Below, piece by piece: positions 1 through 8,908 of a stretch of DNA of 64,000 nucleotides. The stretch is from Terriglobia bacterium (GTDB lineage Bacteria > Acidobacteriota > Terriglobia > Terriglobales > Acidobacteriaceae): positions 124,001 to 188,000 of the forward strand of contig JAIQGF010000003.1 in the NCBI GenBank assembly GCA_020072845.1. Direction: 5' to 3'. The number at the start of each line of letters is the position of its first letter. The stretch's first letter is position 1. Under the pieces are notes generated by a model that ran no database searches, had not been told where the DNA came from, and worked only from the letters and a program-made list of their open reading frames with translations. The position numbers and the translations under genes were made by a program.

Positions 1-1410
1 GCCGAGATGGGCGCGCAGCAGGTTGGGCAGCTCCTTCTCACGAGCCTGGAGAGCTTGCAGGAAGAGGCCGGCATTGCCGAGTTTGTCCTTGTAAGGAGAG
101 TTCTGCAGCAAGGCGATCGCTTTCTGATCGGCCTCGGCTTGGGCGTGCTCGTCGCGGGTCATGCGGAGGCGGCGGAACGCCTGCTCGTCGGGGAAGATCA
201 TGCGGTCGTTGAAGGCGTACTGGCTGTCGAGATCCTGGCCGAGGGTAATGTGCGCCAGTTCGTGGGCGATGACGGCGGCCAGCGTGGCTTCGTCGGGCAG
301 GACGTCAATCAGGCCGCGGCTGAGCACAATGGTGTGGCCGATGGTGAAGGACTCCAGCGGGGCGGTGAGCAGCACGCGGGCGTGCACTTCCGGCTGAAGG
401 CTGAGGTTGTTGGTGACTTCCAGGTTGTTGATGACGGTCTCCAGGACCTTGTCCACGTCGCCGGCGGGCGCCAGCAGTCCGGCCACTTCGAGGCGCTCAA
501 CAACATTGGTTTCGGCCAGGCGTTCCCAGGCGCGCTGCGCCTGTACGGGCGAGGCATCGTGCGCGGCCTCGCTCTGATCCTGCACCTTGGGCGAGTCCAC
601 CGTGATGGCGGAGTACTCGTCGTGGTGGCCGATGTGCGCCTGGTCATAGCCCCAGAGACGCGTCTGCGACTTGAAGCGCACGGTGCTGAACAGGTGATTG
701 GGCACGGCAGATTCCTCGCTGTAGACGTAGGCGGGGAGCCACAGGCCCGGACGCATGTTCAGGCGCCAGCTGTCGAAGTGCAGATAGCTGGCGAAGCGCG
801 GCGCGGGAGCGTAGGTGCCGTTGAAGCGGATGATGTTGTAATCCTGGTCTTCCACCCAGATACGGCCGAGGAAGCGCCCGTTGCCGGTGTTCTTCTTGGG
901 CGAGACGTCAATGACGAGGCAGCGCACTTCGCCGAGGAACTCGCGGCGGACGAACTTGAAGTCATAGTGGGCGCGGTCGAAACTGCTGTCGTCCATCACG
1001 ATCATCTGCATGAAGCCGAGCGGCAGGTACTTCATCGAATAGAAGGCCGTCAGCTTGTCCGCGAAAGCGCGCATGAACCCCGGCTGCGGCATAAAGGAGC
1101 GGCTGTGGCGGGCGCCGTTGCTCATATCCATGCGGCCGAGGAAGTAAGTGTCTTTCTCGGGAACGAAGCCGAGGTCGTTATCGCGCCGCATGTTCTGGAT
1201 GTAGGTTTCGACCACGGGCGAGTACTTGCGCAATTCCTGCAAGGTCGCCTTCTCGCGCTCGGTGGCGCGGTCCACGACCTGCTCGAAGGAATTCTGCGCC
1301 ACGCTGTCGGGCGCCTGGAGCGCGGTGGTCTTGGGTTCGTCGTTGCCGGCCATCAGCGGCAGGCTGAGGCACAGGACCAAAGCTGGGAACAGTAACTTGG
1401 CAATCCGCAT
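1..1410 (-). CDS. M48-type zinc metalloprotease with N-terminal extension (3' end outside window)
   Basis: Reading the minus strand from an ATG at 1410 gives an open frame running off the left edge (about 470 residues seen). A signal peptide (MRIAKLLFPALVLCLSLPLMA) opens the protein and GGAGGAG lies just upstream of the start. Residues 80-260 form a beta-rich region resembling LolA-type domains of acidobacterial exported proteins. The peptidase signature HELAH is at about residue 383, and EADQKA near 427 supplies the expected third zinc ligand (ExDxxA), as in family M48. It follows the TonB-like gene by about 60 bp, so co-transcription is likely. Role in envelope protein quality control is inferred. 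The C-terminus, which often carries TPRs in this family, is not visible. Confidence 0.88.
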   Translation of the reverse strand, partial: MRIAKLLFPALVLCLSLPLMAGNDEPKTTALQAPDSVAQNSFEQVVDRATEREKATLQELRKYSPVVETYIQNMRRDNDLGFVPEKDTYFLGRMDMSNGARHSRSFMPQPGFMRAFADKLTAFYSMKYLPLGFMQMIVMDDSSFDRAHYDFKFVRREFLGEVRCLVIDVSPKKNTGNGRFLGRIWVEDQDYNIIRFNGTYAPAPRFASYLHFDSWRLNMRPGLWLPAYVYSEESAVPNHLFSTVRFKSQTRLWGYDQAHIGHHDEYSAITVDSPKVQDQSEAAHDASPVQAQRAWERLAETNVVERLEVAGLLAPAGDVDKVLETVINNLEVTNNLSLQPEVHARVLLTAPLESFTIGHTIVLSRGLIDVLPDEATLAAVIAHELAHITLGQDLDSQYAFNDRMIFPDEQAFRRLRMTRDEHAQAEADQKAIALLQNSPYKDKLGNAGLFLQALQAREKELPNLLRAHLG

Positions 1411-1471
1411 GGTGCTCCTCCCCGGCTTCCGTCGCGTGGGGATGGCGCGGAAGTGACCGGGTTCAATAGGT

Positions 1472-2557
1472 TCAAGCCATCTGAAAAACAATGTGCAACG
1501 TTGCGGTGGAGTCAATGGGCGCTCCCCCGCGGGTTGCAGGTTTATAGCGAATCTGTTCGGCGGCGCGGATGGCGGACTCGTCAAGACCATGACCTAGTCC
1601 GCGCACAATGCGCAGCACGTGCAACTTGCCGGAGGCGCTGAACTCCACCTCGAGCAAAACTTCTCCTTCCACGCGGGCGGCGCGAGCGTCGGGCGTATAG
1701 CTGGGCGTGGGTTTGGAGATAATCTGTACCGGGAGCGCGTCGGCCTTGGGCGCCAGGTCGCGAGGCGCGACCTGCTTGACCGGTTCGCTGTTGGTGAAGC
1801 CGGCCTGCTTGATGGTGCCGCCGCGCCTTCCGCCGCCGGTGCCGGTGGCGACGCCATTGCCGAAGCCGGCGCTGGTCACCACGGCGCGGATGCCACGGCT
1901 GCCGCCAGTGCCGTTGCCATAACCGGATCCCTGCGGCAGATCAAATGAACCGAGAGCGGCGATATTCACCCGCCCGCTGGTGTTATTGCCGGCGGGAACG
2001 CCGTTGGGATCGCCGAAGCCGCCGGTCTGGACCTTGCGTGCGTCCAGAACCGCGGTGGGCGTGGCGGAGCTTCCGGTGGAAAACTGACCCGTCTTCACCT
2101 GCGGCGAAGGCTTGGGAGAAGGCCGCTCGGTGGCGACCGTCGGGAAATTGGCGGACTTCACGACCTGCGGCTTCACTTCCGGGAGATCAGGCTTGGGAGC
2201 CGGAACGTCGAATTTCGGCGGTTCCAGCTTCGCGACTTCAGGTCTCTCGACCGGTTTCAGTCTGACCGCCGCGAGCAGTTTCGGCGGAATGCGCTGCGGC
2301 GCGTGGTTCACCGGCGGCGGCGGCGCAAGCGAAATGTAAACGTACTGATGCTGGGGAAGAATGGCGGCAGGGCGGATCAGGCCGAGGCTGACCAGTACAG
2401 CCAGGCCGGCCGCCTGGACCAAGAAACCGGCGGTGAAAGCCTTCCGCCGCTTCGGCGCCGGCGGGATACCAGCGAACATGGGAACGACTCTCGGTTTCAC
2501 ACTGCTCATGGTTGATGGGCGTGGCGGCTTTTCGTTTTGAGGGAGAATAGCTGCCAC
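1472..2557 (-). CDS. TonB-family protein (energy-transducer-like)
   Basis: The order is a short basic cytoplasmic stretch, one membrane helix (about residues 39-60, FTAGFLVQAAGLAVLVSLGLI), a long Pro/Lys-rich linker, a Gly-rich low-complexity segment (about 195-250), and a C-terminal TonB_C domain (about 290-361) with the VEGEVLLEVEF...IRYKPA pattern. TonB couples proton-motive force through ExbB/ExbD to outer-membrane receptors; no exbBD or receptor gene is nearby, so this may be one of several paralogues or part of an envelope complex. The start is uncertain: GTG at 2557 or ATG at 2509 (beginning MSSVKPR). Both keep the membrane helix. Confidence 0.85.
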   Translation of the reverse strand: MAAILPQNEKPPRPSTMSSVKPRVVPMFAGIPPAPKRRKAFTAGFLVQAAGLAVLVSLGLIRPAAILPQHQYVYISLAPPPPVNHAPQRIPPKLLAAVRLKPVERPEVAKLEPPKFDVPAPKPDLPEVKPQVVKSANFPTVATERPSPKPSPQVKTGQFSTGSSATPTAVLDARKVQTGGFGDPNGVPAGNNTSGRVNIAALGSFDLPQGSGYGNGTGGSRGIRAVVTSAGFGNGVATGTGGGRRGGTIKQAGFTNSEPVKQVAPRDLAPKADALPVQIISKPTPSYTPDARAARVEGEVLLEVEFSASGKLHVLRIVRGLGHGLDESAIRAAEQIRYKPATRGGAPIDSTATLHIVFQMA

Positions 2558-2926
2558 CCCTGTGCAAGCCGCACATTACCAACTGCGCTGGGGCACGACA
2601 ATGGCCACAGCCGTAACGAAAGTGCTTGTACCAGCCGGCGGCCGGCTACGTCGTTGGTTGAGGTTGTTCATTACTGAGTCATAGGTGTTTCGTCTCTCCG
2701 GTCCCGGCAGGGGAGGCTGAATTCCATGAATTTCGCCGGAAAGCGAGTTTCCAGGTTAACTACTTATTAAACAGAGAGCAGGGGGTGAGCAGGGGTATGA
2801 AAGTGGCATCGGGGAACGACGAATCCAGGAGTCGTAGGCCGATCGTGCGGATCATTTTGGACGCGCGAAGGCTGCGAACTGCTTAAGGACAACCCAGGCG
2901 AGGGAATTATCCCCACGGGTGATTGC
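2558..2926. other. Intergenic stretch without a supported gene
   Basis: I see no convincing coding frame in this stretch of about 370 bp. It contains a short perfect palindrome, AGCCGGCGGCCGGCT (2633-2647), without a following T-run. It probably holds the promoter of the minus-strand TonB-like gene, but no clear -35/-10 pair stands out. Confidence 0.5.
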
Positions 2927-3121
2927 TCATGCAGGCCGCGACTGTAGGGGAGCGGTGAACTGTTCGAGCGTGATGGAGGGCGAAAGTTGCTGGACGCGGG
3001 CGAAAACCTGGTCGCGGTCGGCATCGGACTTGGCGGTGGCATAGCGCCGGCGCAGGACGGAAATTTTTTCCTTGCGCGTGCGACGGCGGCGGATTTCGGG
3101 GCGGCGGCTGGGAGCGGACAT
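2927..3121 (-). CDS. Small very basic hypothetical protein (64 aa)
   Basis: The 64-residue product has an Arg/Lys-rich N-terminus (SRRPEIRRRRTRKEKISVLRRR) followed by an amphipathic helix and a short tail. GAGG lies about 8 bases before the ATG. The basic head plus 'spacer helix' resembles small proteins of the DUF6800 type as I recall them, but I cannot verify this. RNA or ribosome association would fit the charge; that is inference. Confidence 0.5.
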   Translation of the reverse strand: MSAPSRRPEIRRRRTRKEKISVLRRRYATAKSDADRDQVFARVQQLSPSITLEQFTAPLQSRPA

Positions 3122-3274
3122 GGAAACCTCGCGGGAGTTGCGATTACGTGCCGGAGTTCTCTATACACGGAGGAGGGGCGTAAAGCAAGCGGCCGATCCA
3201 ATGGGCTCAACTCAAGCCGTGCGGTGCGGCCGGAACGGCAGACTCTTGACTGATTTTCAAGACCGGCGGGTGGT

Positions 3275-3601
3275 TCAGCGCGAGGGCAAATTCCGCATCA
3301 GAGAGCGGTGCAGCTCCATGACGGTGTCATGGATCTCTGCGAGGAGAGTGGGGTCGGGTTTGCCGCGGGACCGCTTCTGGAGGCGGACGACGGTATCGCG
3401 GAGAATCTGGAGGAATTCATCGCAGGCCGCGGTTTGATCGAGGTGGCGGCCGAGATCGGTGCAAATCTGCTTCTGCAGGCTGATGTCAATGTATCCGGAT
3501 AAAGGCGCCAACACTTTAAGGCAGGCGGCGGCAGCTTCGTTGGAAGTTGCAGGCTTCGCGGAAGAGACTCGCGGTTTGCCGGGTTGTTTGCTTCGCGGCA
3601 T
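3275..3601 (-). CDS. Hypothetical helical protein (108 aa)
   Basis: The sequence is predicted to be helical (ICTDLGRHLDQTAACDEFLQILRDTVVRLQKRSRGKPDPTL split by loops) with a basic N-terminus, and no signal peptide. Amino-acid composition is that of a real protein, unlike the overlapping frames. No convincing Shine-Dalgarno sequence precedes the ATG. I do not recognise a family. It lies alone between the small basic protein and yjbQ, same strand. Confidence 0.45.
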   Translation of the reverse strand: MPRSKQPGKPRVSSAKPATSNEAAAACLKVLAPLSGYIDISLQKQICTDLGRHLDQTAACDEFLQILRDTVVRLQKRSRGKPDPTLLAEIHDTVMELHRSLMRNLPSR

Positions 3602-3688
3602 GGTCGCACCGCGTACCGTAGCAATAGACTATTAAACAATTCTTACACAGCAAAGTGTCTTTGGTAATCCCGGGACACGTGGGTGGCG

Positions 3689-4102
3689 TTAATCACCCAA
3701 GATCTTGACGATGACACGCTTGGAGCGCCGGCCGTCGAATTCGGCGTAAAAGACCCGCTGCCAGGTGCCGAGGTCGAGGCGTCCGGCGGTGATCGGCAGA
3801 ATCACCTGGTGGTGGACGAGAATTGCCTTGAGATGGGAGTCACCATTGTCCTCACCGGTTTCGTGATGGCGATAGTCGGGGCGGAAGGGGGCGAGCGTCT
3901 CCAGCCACTGGTCAATGTCGTTGATGAGGCCGGGCTCGTTGTCGTTGACGTAGACGCCGGCGGTGATATGCATGGCGGAGACCAGCGCCAGGCCTTCCCG
4001 CACGCCGCTTTTGTTGACGGCGGCTTCGACCTGCGGCGTGATGTGGACGTACTCGCGATGCTTCCTGGTGTTGAAGGTGAGGTACTCGGTGTGGGATTTC
4101 AT
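3689..4102 (-). CDS. yjbQ: YjbQ/UPF0047 family protein
   Basis: The 137-residue protein matches the small UPF0047 (YjbQ) fold in length and motifs: [11 protein letters not shown] near the N-terminus, [18 protein letters not shown] in the middle, and the C-terminal [15 protein letters not shown]. YjbQ proteins have a weak thiamine-phosphate synthase activity when overproduced, which is where the annotation 'secondary thiamine-phosphate synthase' comes from; the physiological role is unsettled. It is a single gene here, not linked to thiamine genes. The segment upstream of its start carries copy A of the composite intergenic repeat. Confidence 0.92.
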   Translation of the reverse strand: MKSHTEYLTFNTRKHREYVHITPQVEAAVNKSGVREGLALVSAMHITAGVYVNDNEPGLINDIDQWLETLAPFRPDYRHHETGEDNGDSHLKAILVHHQVILPITAGRLDLGTWQRVFYAEFDGRRSKRVIVKILGD

Positions 4103-4124
4103 GGCAGCTCCTGGGGAATATTAG

Positions 4125-4279
4125 ACCGCAAAGGGCGCAAAAGGGGCGCAGCTAAACCATTTCCGATTGTCAATTGACGATTGGAAGAGGGTTGAGGTCC
4201 CTATGAGAGGCGCAGACGCGCCCGAGAGAGTAGGGGTCCCCTCGGCTTCGCTCGGGGCAGGCTCTCGCTCAGGATGACA
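4125..4279. repeat. Composite intergenic repeat, copy A
   Basis: A tandem purine-rich unit, ACCGCAAAGGGCGCAAAAGG (4125-4144), is followed about 120 bp later by TCGCTCAGGATGACA (4265-4279). Between them is a G/C-rich segment containing CCCCTCGGCTTCGCTCGGGG, an inverted repeat. The same two-part pattern recurs at 6773-6835 and 9897-9974. Confidence 0.7.
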
Positions 4280-4290
4280 GGCGTTAAGAA

Positions 4291-6657
4291 TTATCGCAGG
4301 GACTGTTCGACTTCGTCGATCCAGTCGGGACGCTTGAGGACTTCGCGGGGCTTGGGTCCGTCGGCGGCGCCGACGATGCCGTCGCGCTCCATGAGGTCAA
4401 TGAGATGAGCGGCGCGGCCGTAACCGACACGCAGACGGCGCTGCAGTAGGGAAGTGGACGCCTTCCCGAACTCCAGGACAAGTCGCACGGCATCTTCGAA
4501 GAGCTCATCGTTTTCCTCCTCGCCATTTTCTAAACTACCTGCGCTGCCGGCTTCCGCCCTGCCGTTTTCGTCCTTGGGCGCCTCGAGGAATTTTTCCTGA
4601 TACTGGGCCAGGGCTTGCGACTTCCAGAACTCGACGACGGCGGCAATTTCTCTTTCCGTGACCAACGGGGCGTGCAAGCGATGGACGCGCGCCGAACCGG
4701 AGGGGAGATAAAGCATGTCGCCGCGTCCGAGCAGGGCCTCGGCGCCGTTGGCGTCGAGGATGGTGCGCGAATCCACTTTGGTGGCGACGCGGAACGAAAT
4801 GCGGGCGGGGAAGTTGGCCTTGATCAAGCCGGTGATCACGTCCACCGAAGGGCGCTGCGTCGCCAACACCAGGTGAATGCCGACGGCGCGCGCCATCTGG
4901 GCGAGGCGAGTGACGGATTCCTCGACGTTGTTGCCGTCGAGCATCATCAGGTCGGCGAGTTCGTCGATGATGATGATGATGCAGGGCAGGGGGCCTTCGC
5001 GTTCCTCCTCGCCGAACAGGCTGAGCGTGTTGTCGCCTTCGTACAGTTTGTTGAACTGGTCAATGTTGCGTACGCCTTTTTCGGCGAGCAGCTTGAGGCG
5101 GCGCTCCATCTCGCGCACGGCATTGCGCAGGGCGTTGGCGGCGAGCTTGGGCTCGGTGATGATCGGGGTGTAGAGGTGCGGCACGCCTTCGTAGACGCCG
5201 AGTTCGAGGCGCTTGGGGTCCACCAGAATGAGGCGAACCTGCTCCGGCGTGGCTTTGTACAGCATGGACATGATCATGGCGTTGATGGCCACGCTCTTGC
5301 CGGAGCCGGTGGAGCCGGCGATGAGCAGGTGCGGCATGGAGGCGAGGTCGGCGACCACGATGCGGCCGTTGATGTCCTTGCCGAGGGAAATCGTCAGTTT
5401 GGATTTGTTGCCAAGAAACTCCTGCGATTCGACACACTCGCGCAGCCAGATGGTCTCGCGCTCGCGGTTGGGGACTTGAATGCCGACGGTGGACTTGCCG
5501 GCCATGCGCTCGATGAGGATGCTTTCGGCGCGCAGGGCGAGACAGAGGTCGTCACAAAGGCTGGTGATGCGGCTGTACTTGATGCCGGCCTCGGGCTTGA
5601 GCTCGAAGGTGGTGACCACGGGGCCGGGGTTGATCTGGGTCACCGAGCCGTGCACTTCGAACTCGGAACACTTGGCGGTGAGCACGGTGGCCAGCGTCTT
5701 GAGCTCATCTTCGTGGATCGTTGCCTGCTCGTCGGGACGATGCAGCAAGGCGCTGGACGGGAGCTTGAAGCCGCCGGCGATGCGCGGCAGGGTGGTCTTC
5801 GCCTTCTGATTGCTGTCGGCGCGCGTGGTGACTTCGGGGACGAGCGCGAGCCCGTCGGGGGTGAAGGTCACGGGCGGCACGGCACCGGAAAGCGGAGACG
5901 GCGCGGTGGCTGCGAGTTCTTTCTCGATGCCGGTCTTGACCGGCTCGGCAGGCGCGGGCCGGGCCTGCATCAGTTGCGTGCTGACCACCGTCCTCTGCTG
6001 GGCGCGGCGCTTCTCCAGTTGCTTTTGAGCTTGCGCCTTGGCGCGCGCCGCCCGCCAATCCTGGAAGCGATCACGCAGGGCGAAGGCGAAAGCGAAGCGC
6101 GTCTCCAGCCACAGGCGGAGCGCCCCGAAGGAGAAGGCGGTCGACAGATAGAGGGCGACAGCGATGGCGCTGGCGCAAACCAGATAGGCGCCGATCAGGT
6201 TGAAGAAGTGAATGAGAACATCGGCAGCGACGCGTCCGAGCAGGCCCTCGATGGGGATGGCGTGCAACCAGCGCCAGTGCCAGGGGAGCAGTCCCAGGAA
6301 GGCGGCGGCAAAAATGAGCAGCGAGCCTGCGCCGAGGACGCGCGCTGCCGGCGACTCGACCTTGCGCGAGCGAAACCAGCGCCCGCCCAGCAGGCCGAGA
6401 AACACCGGCATCAGGAAAGCAGCGATCCCGGCGAATTGCAGCAAGAGGTCGCTGCCGTAGGCTCCGACAATGCCGATCCAATTGCGCGACGGACGCGAAG
6501 GCAGCGGCGCGGAGGCGGTGTTGAACGACGGGTCGAGCGGAGAATAGGACGCGATGGCGAGGAAAAGGAGGAGCGCGGAGACAAGCAGGAGGAAGCCGAC
6601 AAGCTCGTTCAGCCGGCGATTGCTCGTCGGGGTGAAGACCTGAGAGAAAACCTTCAT
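4291..6657 (-). CDS. ftsK: DNA translocase FtsK/SpoIIIE
   Basis: FtsK pumps chromosomal DNA through the division septum and helps resolve chromosome dimers. From the ATG at 6657 (MKVFSQVF) the protein has four or five membrane helices in the first 190 residues, a Pro/Ala-rich linker, then the motor domain with Walker A GSTGSGKS (about residue 445) and Walker B IIIIIDELADLMM. It ends with a winged-helix gamma domain (about 720-788; SLLQRRLRVGYGRAAHLIDLMERDG), which in this family reads the KOPS-type polar DNA signals. The frame can be extended to 6756, but the extra residues do not look like family sequence. Two Xer-type recombinases, possible partners, are encoded at 32-34 kb. Confidence 0.95.
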   Translation of the reverse strand: MKVFSQVFTPTSNRRLNELVGFLLLVSALLLFLAIASYSPLDPSFNTASAPLPSRPSRNWIGIVGAYGSDLLLQFAGIAAFLMPVFLGLLGGRWFRSRKVESPAARVLGAGSLLIFAAAFLGLLPWHWRWLHAIPIEGLLGRVAADVLIHFFNLIGAYLVCASAIAVALYLSTAFSFGALRLWLETRFAFAFALRDRFQDWRAARAKAQAQKQLEKRRAQQRTVVSTQLMQARPAPAEPVKTGIEKELAATAPSPLSGAVPPVTFTPDGLALVPEVTTRADSNQKAKTTLPRIAGGFKLPSSALLHRPDEQATIHEDELKTLATVLTAKCSEFEVHGSVTQINPGPVVTTFELKPEAGIKYSRITSLCDDLCLALRAESILIERMAGKSTVGIQVPNRERETIWLRECVESQEFLGNKSKLTISLGKDINGRIVVADLASMPHLLIAGSTGSGKSVAINAMIMSMLYKATPEQVRLILVDPKRLELGVYEGVPHLYTPIITEPKLAANALRNAVREMERRLKLLAEKGVRNIDQFNKLYEGDNTLSLFGEEEREGPLPCIIIIIDELADLMMLDGNNVEESVTRLAQMARAVGIHLVLATQRPSVDVITGLIKANFPARISFRVATKVDSRTILDANGAEALLGRGDMLYLPSGSARVHRLHAPLVTEREIAAVVEFWKSQALAQYQEKFLEAPKDENGRAEAGSAGSLENGEEENDELFEDAVRLVLEFGKASTSLLQRRLRVGYGRAAHLIDLMERDGIVGAADGPKPREVLKRPDWIDEVEQSLR

Positions 6658-6772
6658 GTGGCGTATCGCGAGGTGCGACAGCCAGAGCAGGGCAATTATG
6701 GCAGGTTTTTCGGGGATTTGGGATGAAATTTCGGGTGGGTAACCGATCAGGCACAAGGCGGAAGGCCGGTTT

Positions 6773-6835
6773 AGCCACAGAGGACACAGAGGAAAACGAA
6801 GGAAAGAAACCGCCGCGTCCTCGCTCAGGATGACA
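6773..6835. repeat. Composite intergenic repeat, copy B
   Basis: AGCCACAGAGGACACAGAGG (6773-6792), a tandem purine-rich unit, followed by TCGCTCAGGATGACA (6821-6835). Same order and orientation as copies A and C, again just upstream of a minus-strand gene (ftsK). Confidence 0.7.
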
Positions 6836-6897
6836 CTCGTTTAATATGCGTTCAAAACCGGAGGGAGCGGGTGGTTCGGACATTCACGTGACTATCC

Positions 6898-7818
6898 TCA
6901 GCCACCTGATTTGAGAATCCACACGAAGACGGCGAGGCCGAGGAGGATGCGATAGATGGCGAAAGGGGCAAAGCCGCGCTGGCGGACCCATCGCATGAAC
7001 CAGGCGACGACCACATAGGCGACGATGAAGGAGACGACGAAGCCGATGATGAGCACAATCCATTCGTGCAGGTCGCGTGGGGCGATGCCGATTTCGCCGC
7101 CCGCGCCCGCCTTGTGGCGCAGGGATTTCAGCAGGTCGTACCCGGTGGCGGCGATCATGGTGGGAATCGAGACCAGGAAGGAGAATTCAAGCGCGGCGGG
7201 CCGCGACATGCCGGCGGTTTGTCCGGCGGCGATGGTTGACATGGAACGCGAGGTGCCAGGGAAGACCGCGGAGAGGATCTGGCAGGCGCCGATCCAGATG
7301 GATTGCGCCAGGGTCATCTGATAAATGCTCTCCGTTCGGTAGCCCGCAGTGGCGGCGCCGAGGGCGCGCGCCCTGCCCGAGTTGAGAAGGATGCGAGGCG
7401 CGCCGTACACGGCGTCCACGACCCACATGACGATGCCGCCGACGATCAGGGAAGTGGCCATGACGTAGAGGCTCTCGAGATTCTTGCCGATAACCTTGGT
7501 CAATAGGTAGGCCGGGCCGGCGGTCACCACGAAGGCGACGCCAGTCAGAGTAAGGGGATGGTTCCACAGGTTGTGGCGGCCGTCCGGACCTTGGGGAAAA
7601 GTCTTGATGAATTCCTTGAGGCGGGCGCGGAAGTAGATGGGCAGGCAAAGAATGGCGCCGAGCTGGATGACGATGGAGTACATCTTCCAGTAGCCGCTGG
7701 CGAGGTCGAGCCCCATCGCCTTTTCGACGATGCGCAGGTGCGCGGTGGAGCTGACAGGAAGAAATTCGGTGAGGCCTTCGACGATGCCGAGGAGGACGGA
7801 CAGCAAGTAATGGTTCAA
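6898..7818 (-). CDS. uppP: Undecaprenyl-diphosphatase
   Basis: UppP (BacA) dephosphorylates undecaprenyl pyrophosphate, recycling the lipid carrier used for peptidoglycan and polysaccharide synthesis. The 306-residue protein is an integral membrane protein with the two family signatures: GIVEGLTEFLPVSSTAHL at residues 11-28 (catalytic Glu and Ser) and PGTSRSMSTIAAG near residue 185 (the Arg-containing second motif). Length is slightly above the typical 265-280 because of an insert around residues 85-165. It confers bacitracin resistance when abundant in other bacteria. It is on the same strand as the flanking genes but separated by repeat-bearing gaps. Confidence 0.95.
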   Translation of the reverse strand: MNHYLLSVLLGIVEGLTEFLPVSSTAHLRIVEKAMGLDLASGYWKMYSIVIQLGAILCLPIYFRARLKEFIKTFPQGPDGRHNLWNHPLTLTGVAFVVTAGPAYLLTKVIGKNLESLYVMATSLIVGGIVMWVVDAVYGAPRILLNSGRARALGAATAGYRTESIYQMTLAQSIWIGACQILSAVFPGTSRSMSTIAAGQTAGMSRPAALEFSFLVSIPTMIAATGYDLLKSLRHKAGAGGEIGIAPRDLHEWIVLIIGFVVSFIVAYVVVAWFMRWVRQRGFAPFAIYRILLGLAVFVWILKSGG

Positions 7819-7829
7819 AAGCGGATTCC

Positions 7830-7849
7830 TCGCTGCGCTCGGAATGACA
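7830..7849. repeat. Short dispersed repeat (CTCGGAATGACA variant)
   Basis: TCGCTGCGCTCGGAATGACA lies just upstream of uppP on the minus strand. It is a variant of the TCGCTCAGGATGACA element found at 4265, 6821 and, in hairpin form, 9959. Confidence 0.6.
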
Positions 7850-7881
7850 ATCTCATAAGGGCGGTTACCTCATAGGGGCAG

Positions 7882-8826
7882 TTACTCGACTGCAGTCCCG
7901 TAGGTGGGGATTCCCTGCTCCAATTTATACAACAGAGTTTGGGCGCGGTTGGCCCAGTCGCTTTGTGGAAAATTGGCGATGACGCGCTGGGCCAGGGCCA
8001 CGGCCTTGGCTTTGGCGTCGCCGATGCGGTTCGACTTGCCGTCGTTCTTGTAGAGCTCGATGAGGGCAGAGCGGCGGTAGGCGGCGTCGTACAGGGCTTC
8101 GGCGGCGACCGGCGACTGGGGATGCTCGTCGGCGTATTTCTCGTAAACTTCGGCTTCCTTTTCGGGGCACTTGGATTCGCCCTGCCAGTCACCGCAAAGT
8201 TTGTTGTCGAGCAAGTCGAAGGCGGCGAGGTCGGCCCACTTGCTGTGGGGAAATTTCTTGATCACCTGTTTCATCAGGTCTTCGTTGATGCCGTACAGAC
8301 GGCTGCTGGGAGCTCCACGGCCGGAGGGGCGTCCGAAAATGTCGGCGCGCTCGATTTGCCAGCGAATGTCGGCGGCGCGGTACAGCGCTTCGCCCGCCAC
8401 CGGCGACTGCGGGAAGTATTCGGCGGCGCGGTAGTAGAGGCGGAGCGCATCCTTATCGGCGCCTTTGCGCCCGCCGCGGCGGCTGGCTTCCTGCTCGCTG
8501 GCGACGGCTTCCCCGAACAGGACCTTGTCGCCGTTGGGCGTGCTGGCGCGCACCACACCTTTGTCGAGAATCCAGCCGCTGATGTCGCGGCCTTCGCTGA
8601 GTTCGGTGGGCTCGGAGAGAGTGGCGAGCACGTGGAGCCAGTCGCGGGATTTCTCGATGACGGCGACCTCACGGCCGCGATCGATGGTGGCGATCCTGGG
8701 AGCGTTGGCGTCGGGCGAGAGGTAGATTTGCGCGACACGCACCATGACGCCGCGCTCGGCGGCGGCGAACGAGAGAGGCGCGGCGAGCAGCAGCGTTGCG
8801 ATCAGGAGATGATGCCGGAATCGCAT
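7882..8826 (-). CDS. Exported SH3-like and TPR (BamD-like) protein
   Basis: The 314-residue protein begins with a signal peptide (MRFRHHLLIATLLLAAPLSFAAA). Residues 25-95 look like a bacterial SH3 domain (VMVRVAQIYLSPDANAPRIATIDRG...WLHVL...GWILDKGVV). The rest contains repeats of the BamD/YbgF type, each built on the pattern 'YP.SP.A.EALY.AA' (residues 133-150, 194-215, 230-250, 285-305). Such proteins bind cell-wall or Bam-type partners in the periplasm; the precise function is unknown. AGGAG stands 8 bases before the ATG. Confidence 0.75.
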   Translation of the reverse strand: MRFRHHLLIATLLLAAPLSFAAAERGVMVRVAQIYLSPDANAPRIATIDRGREVAVIEKSRDWLHVLATLSEPTELSEGRDISGWILDKGVVRASTPNGDKVLFGEAVASEQEASRRGGRKGADKDALRLYYRAAEYFPQSPVAGEALYRAADIRWQIERADIFGRPSGRGAPSSRLYGINEDLMKQVIKKFPHSKWADLAAFDLLDNKLCGDWQGESKCPEKEAEVYEKYADEHPQSPVAAEALYDAAYRRSALIELYKNDGKSNRIGDAKAKAVALAQRVIANFPQSDWANRAQTLLYKLEQGIPTYGTAVE

Positions 8827-8881
8827 GATCAGTGAACTCCTGCGGTGATGTGATTCTAGCAGCAGGGAAGCGCAACACTGC

Positions 8882-8899
8882 GCGTTCGAGGGCGAACAC
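8882..8899. repeat. Short hairpin repeat, copy 1
   Basis: GCGTTCG-AGGG-CGAACAC forms a small stem-loop between two minus-strand genes. A near-identical perfect version is at 13679-13696. Confidence 0.45.
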
Positions 8900-8908
8900 G
8901 CTCCAACG

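Noticed and set aside
7-1395. Plus-strand frame of 462 codons at the left edge
   Set aside because: The minus strand of this stretch has a signal peptide, a HELAH zinc motif and a ribosome-binding site; the plus frame is its shadow.
2767-3210. 147-codon minus-strand frame overlapping the small basic protein
   Set aside because: Pro/Ser/Arg-rich random composition; the 64-residue frame in the other phase is the more protein-like.
4615-6726. Open frame of about 700 codons on the plus strand opposite ftsK
   Set aside because: Composition is Gly/Ala/Arg/Gln-rich without motifs; it is an antisense by-product of GC-rich codon use in ftsK, whose minus-strand product has clear domains.
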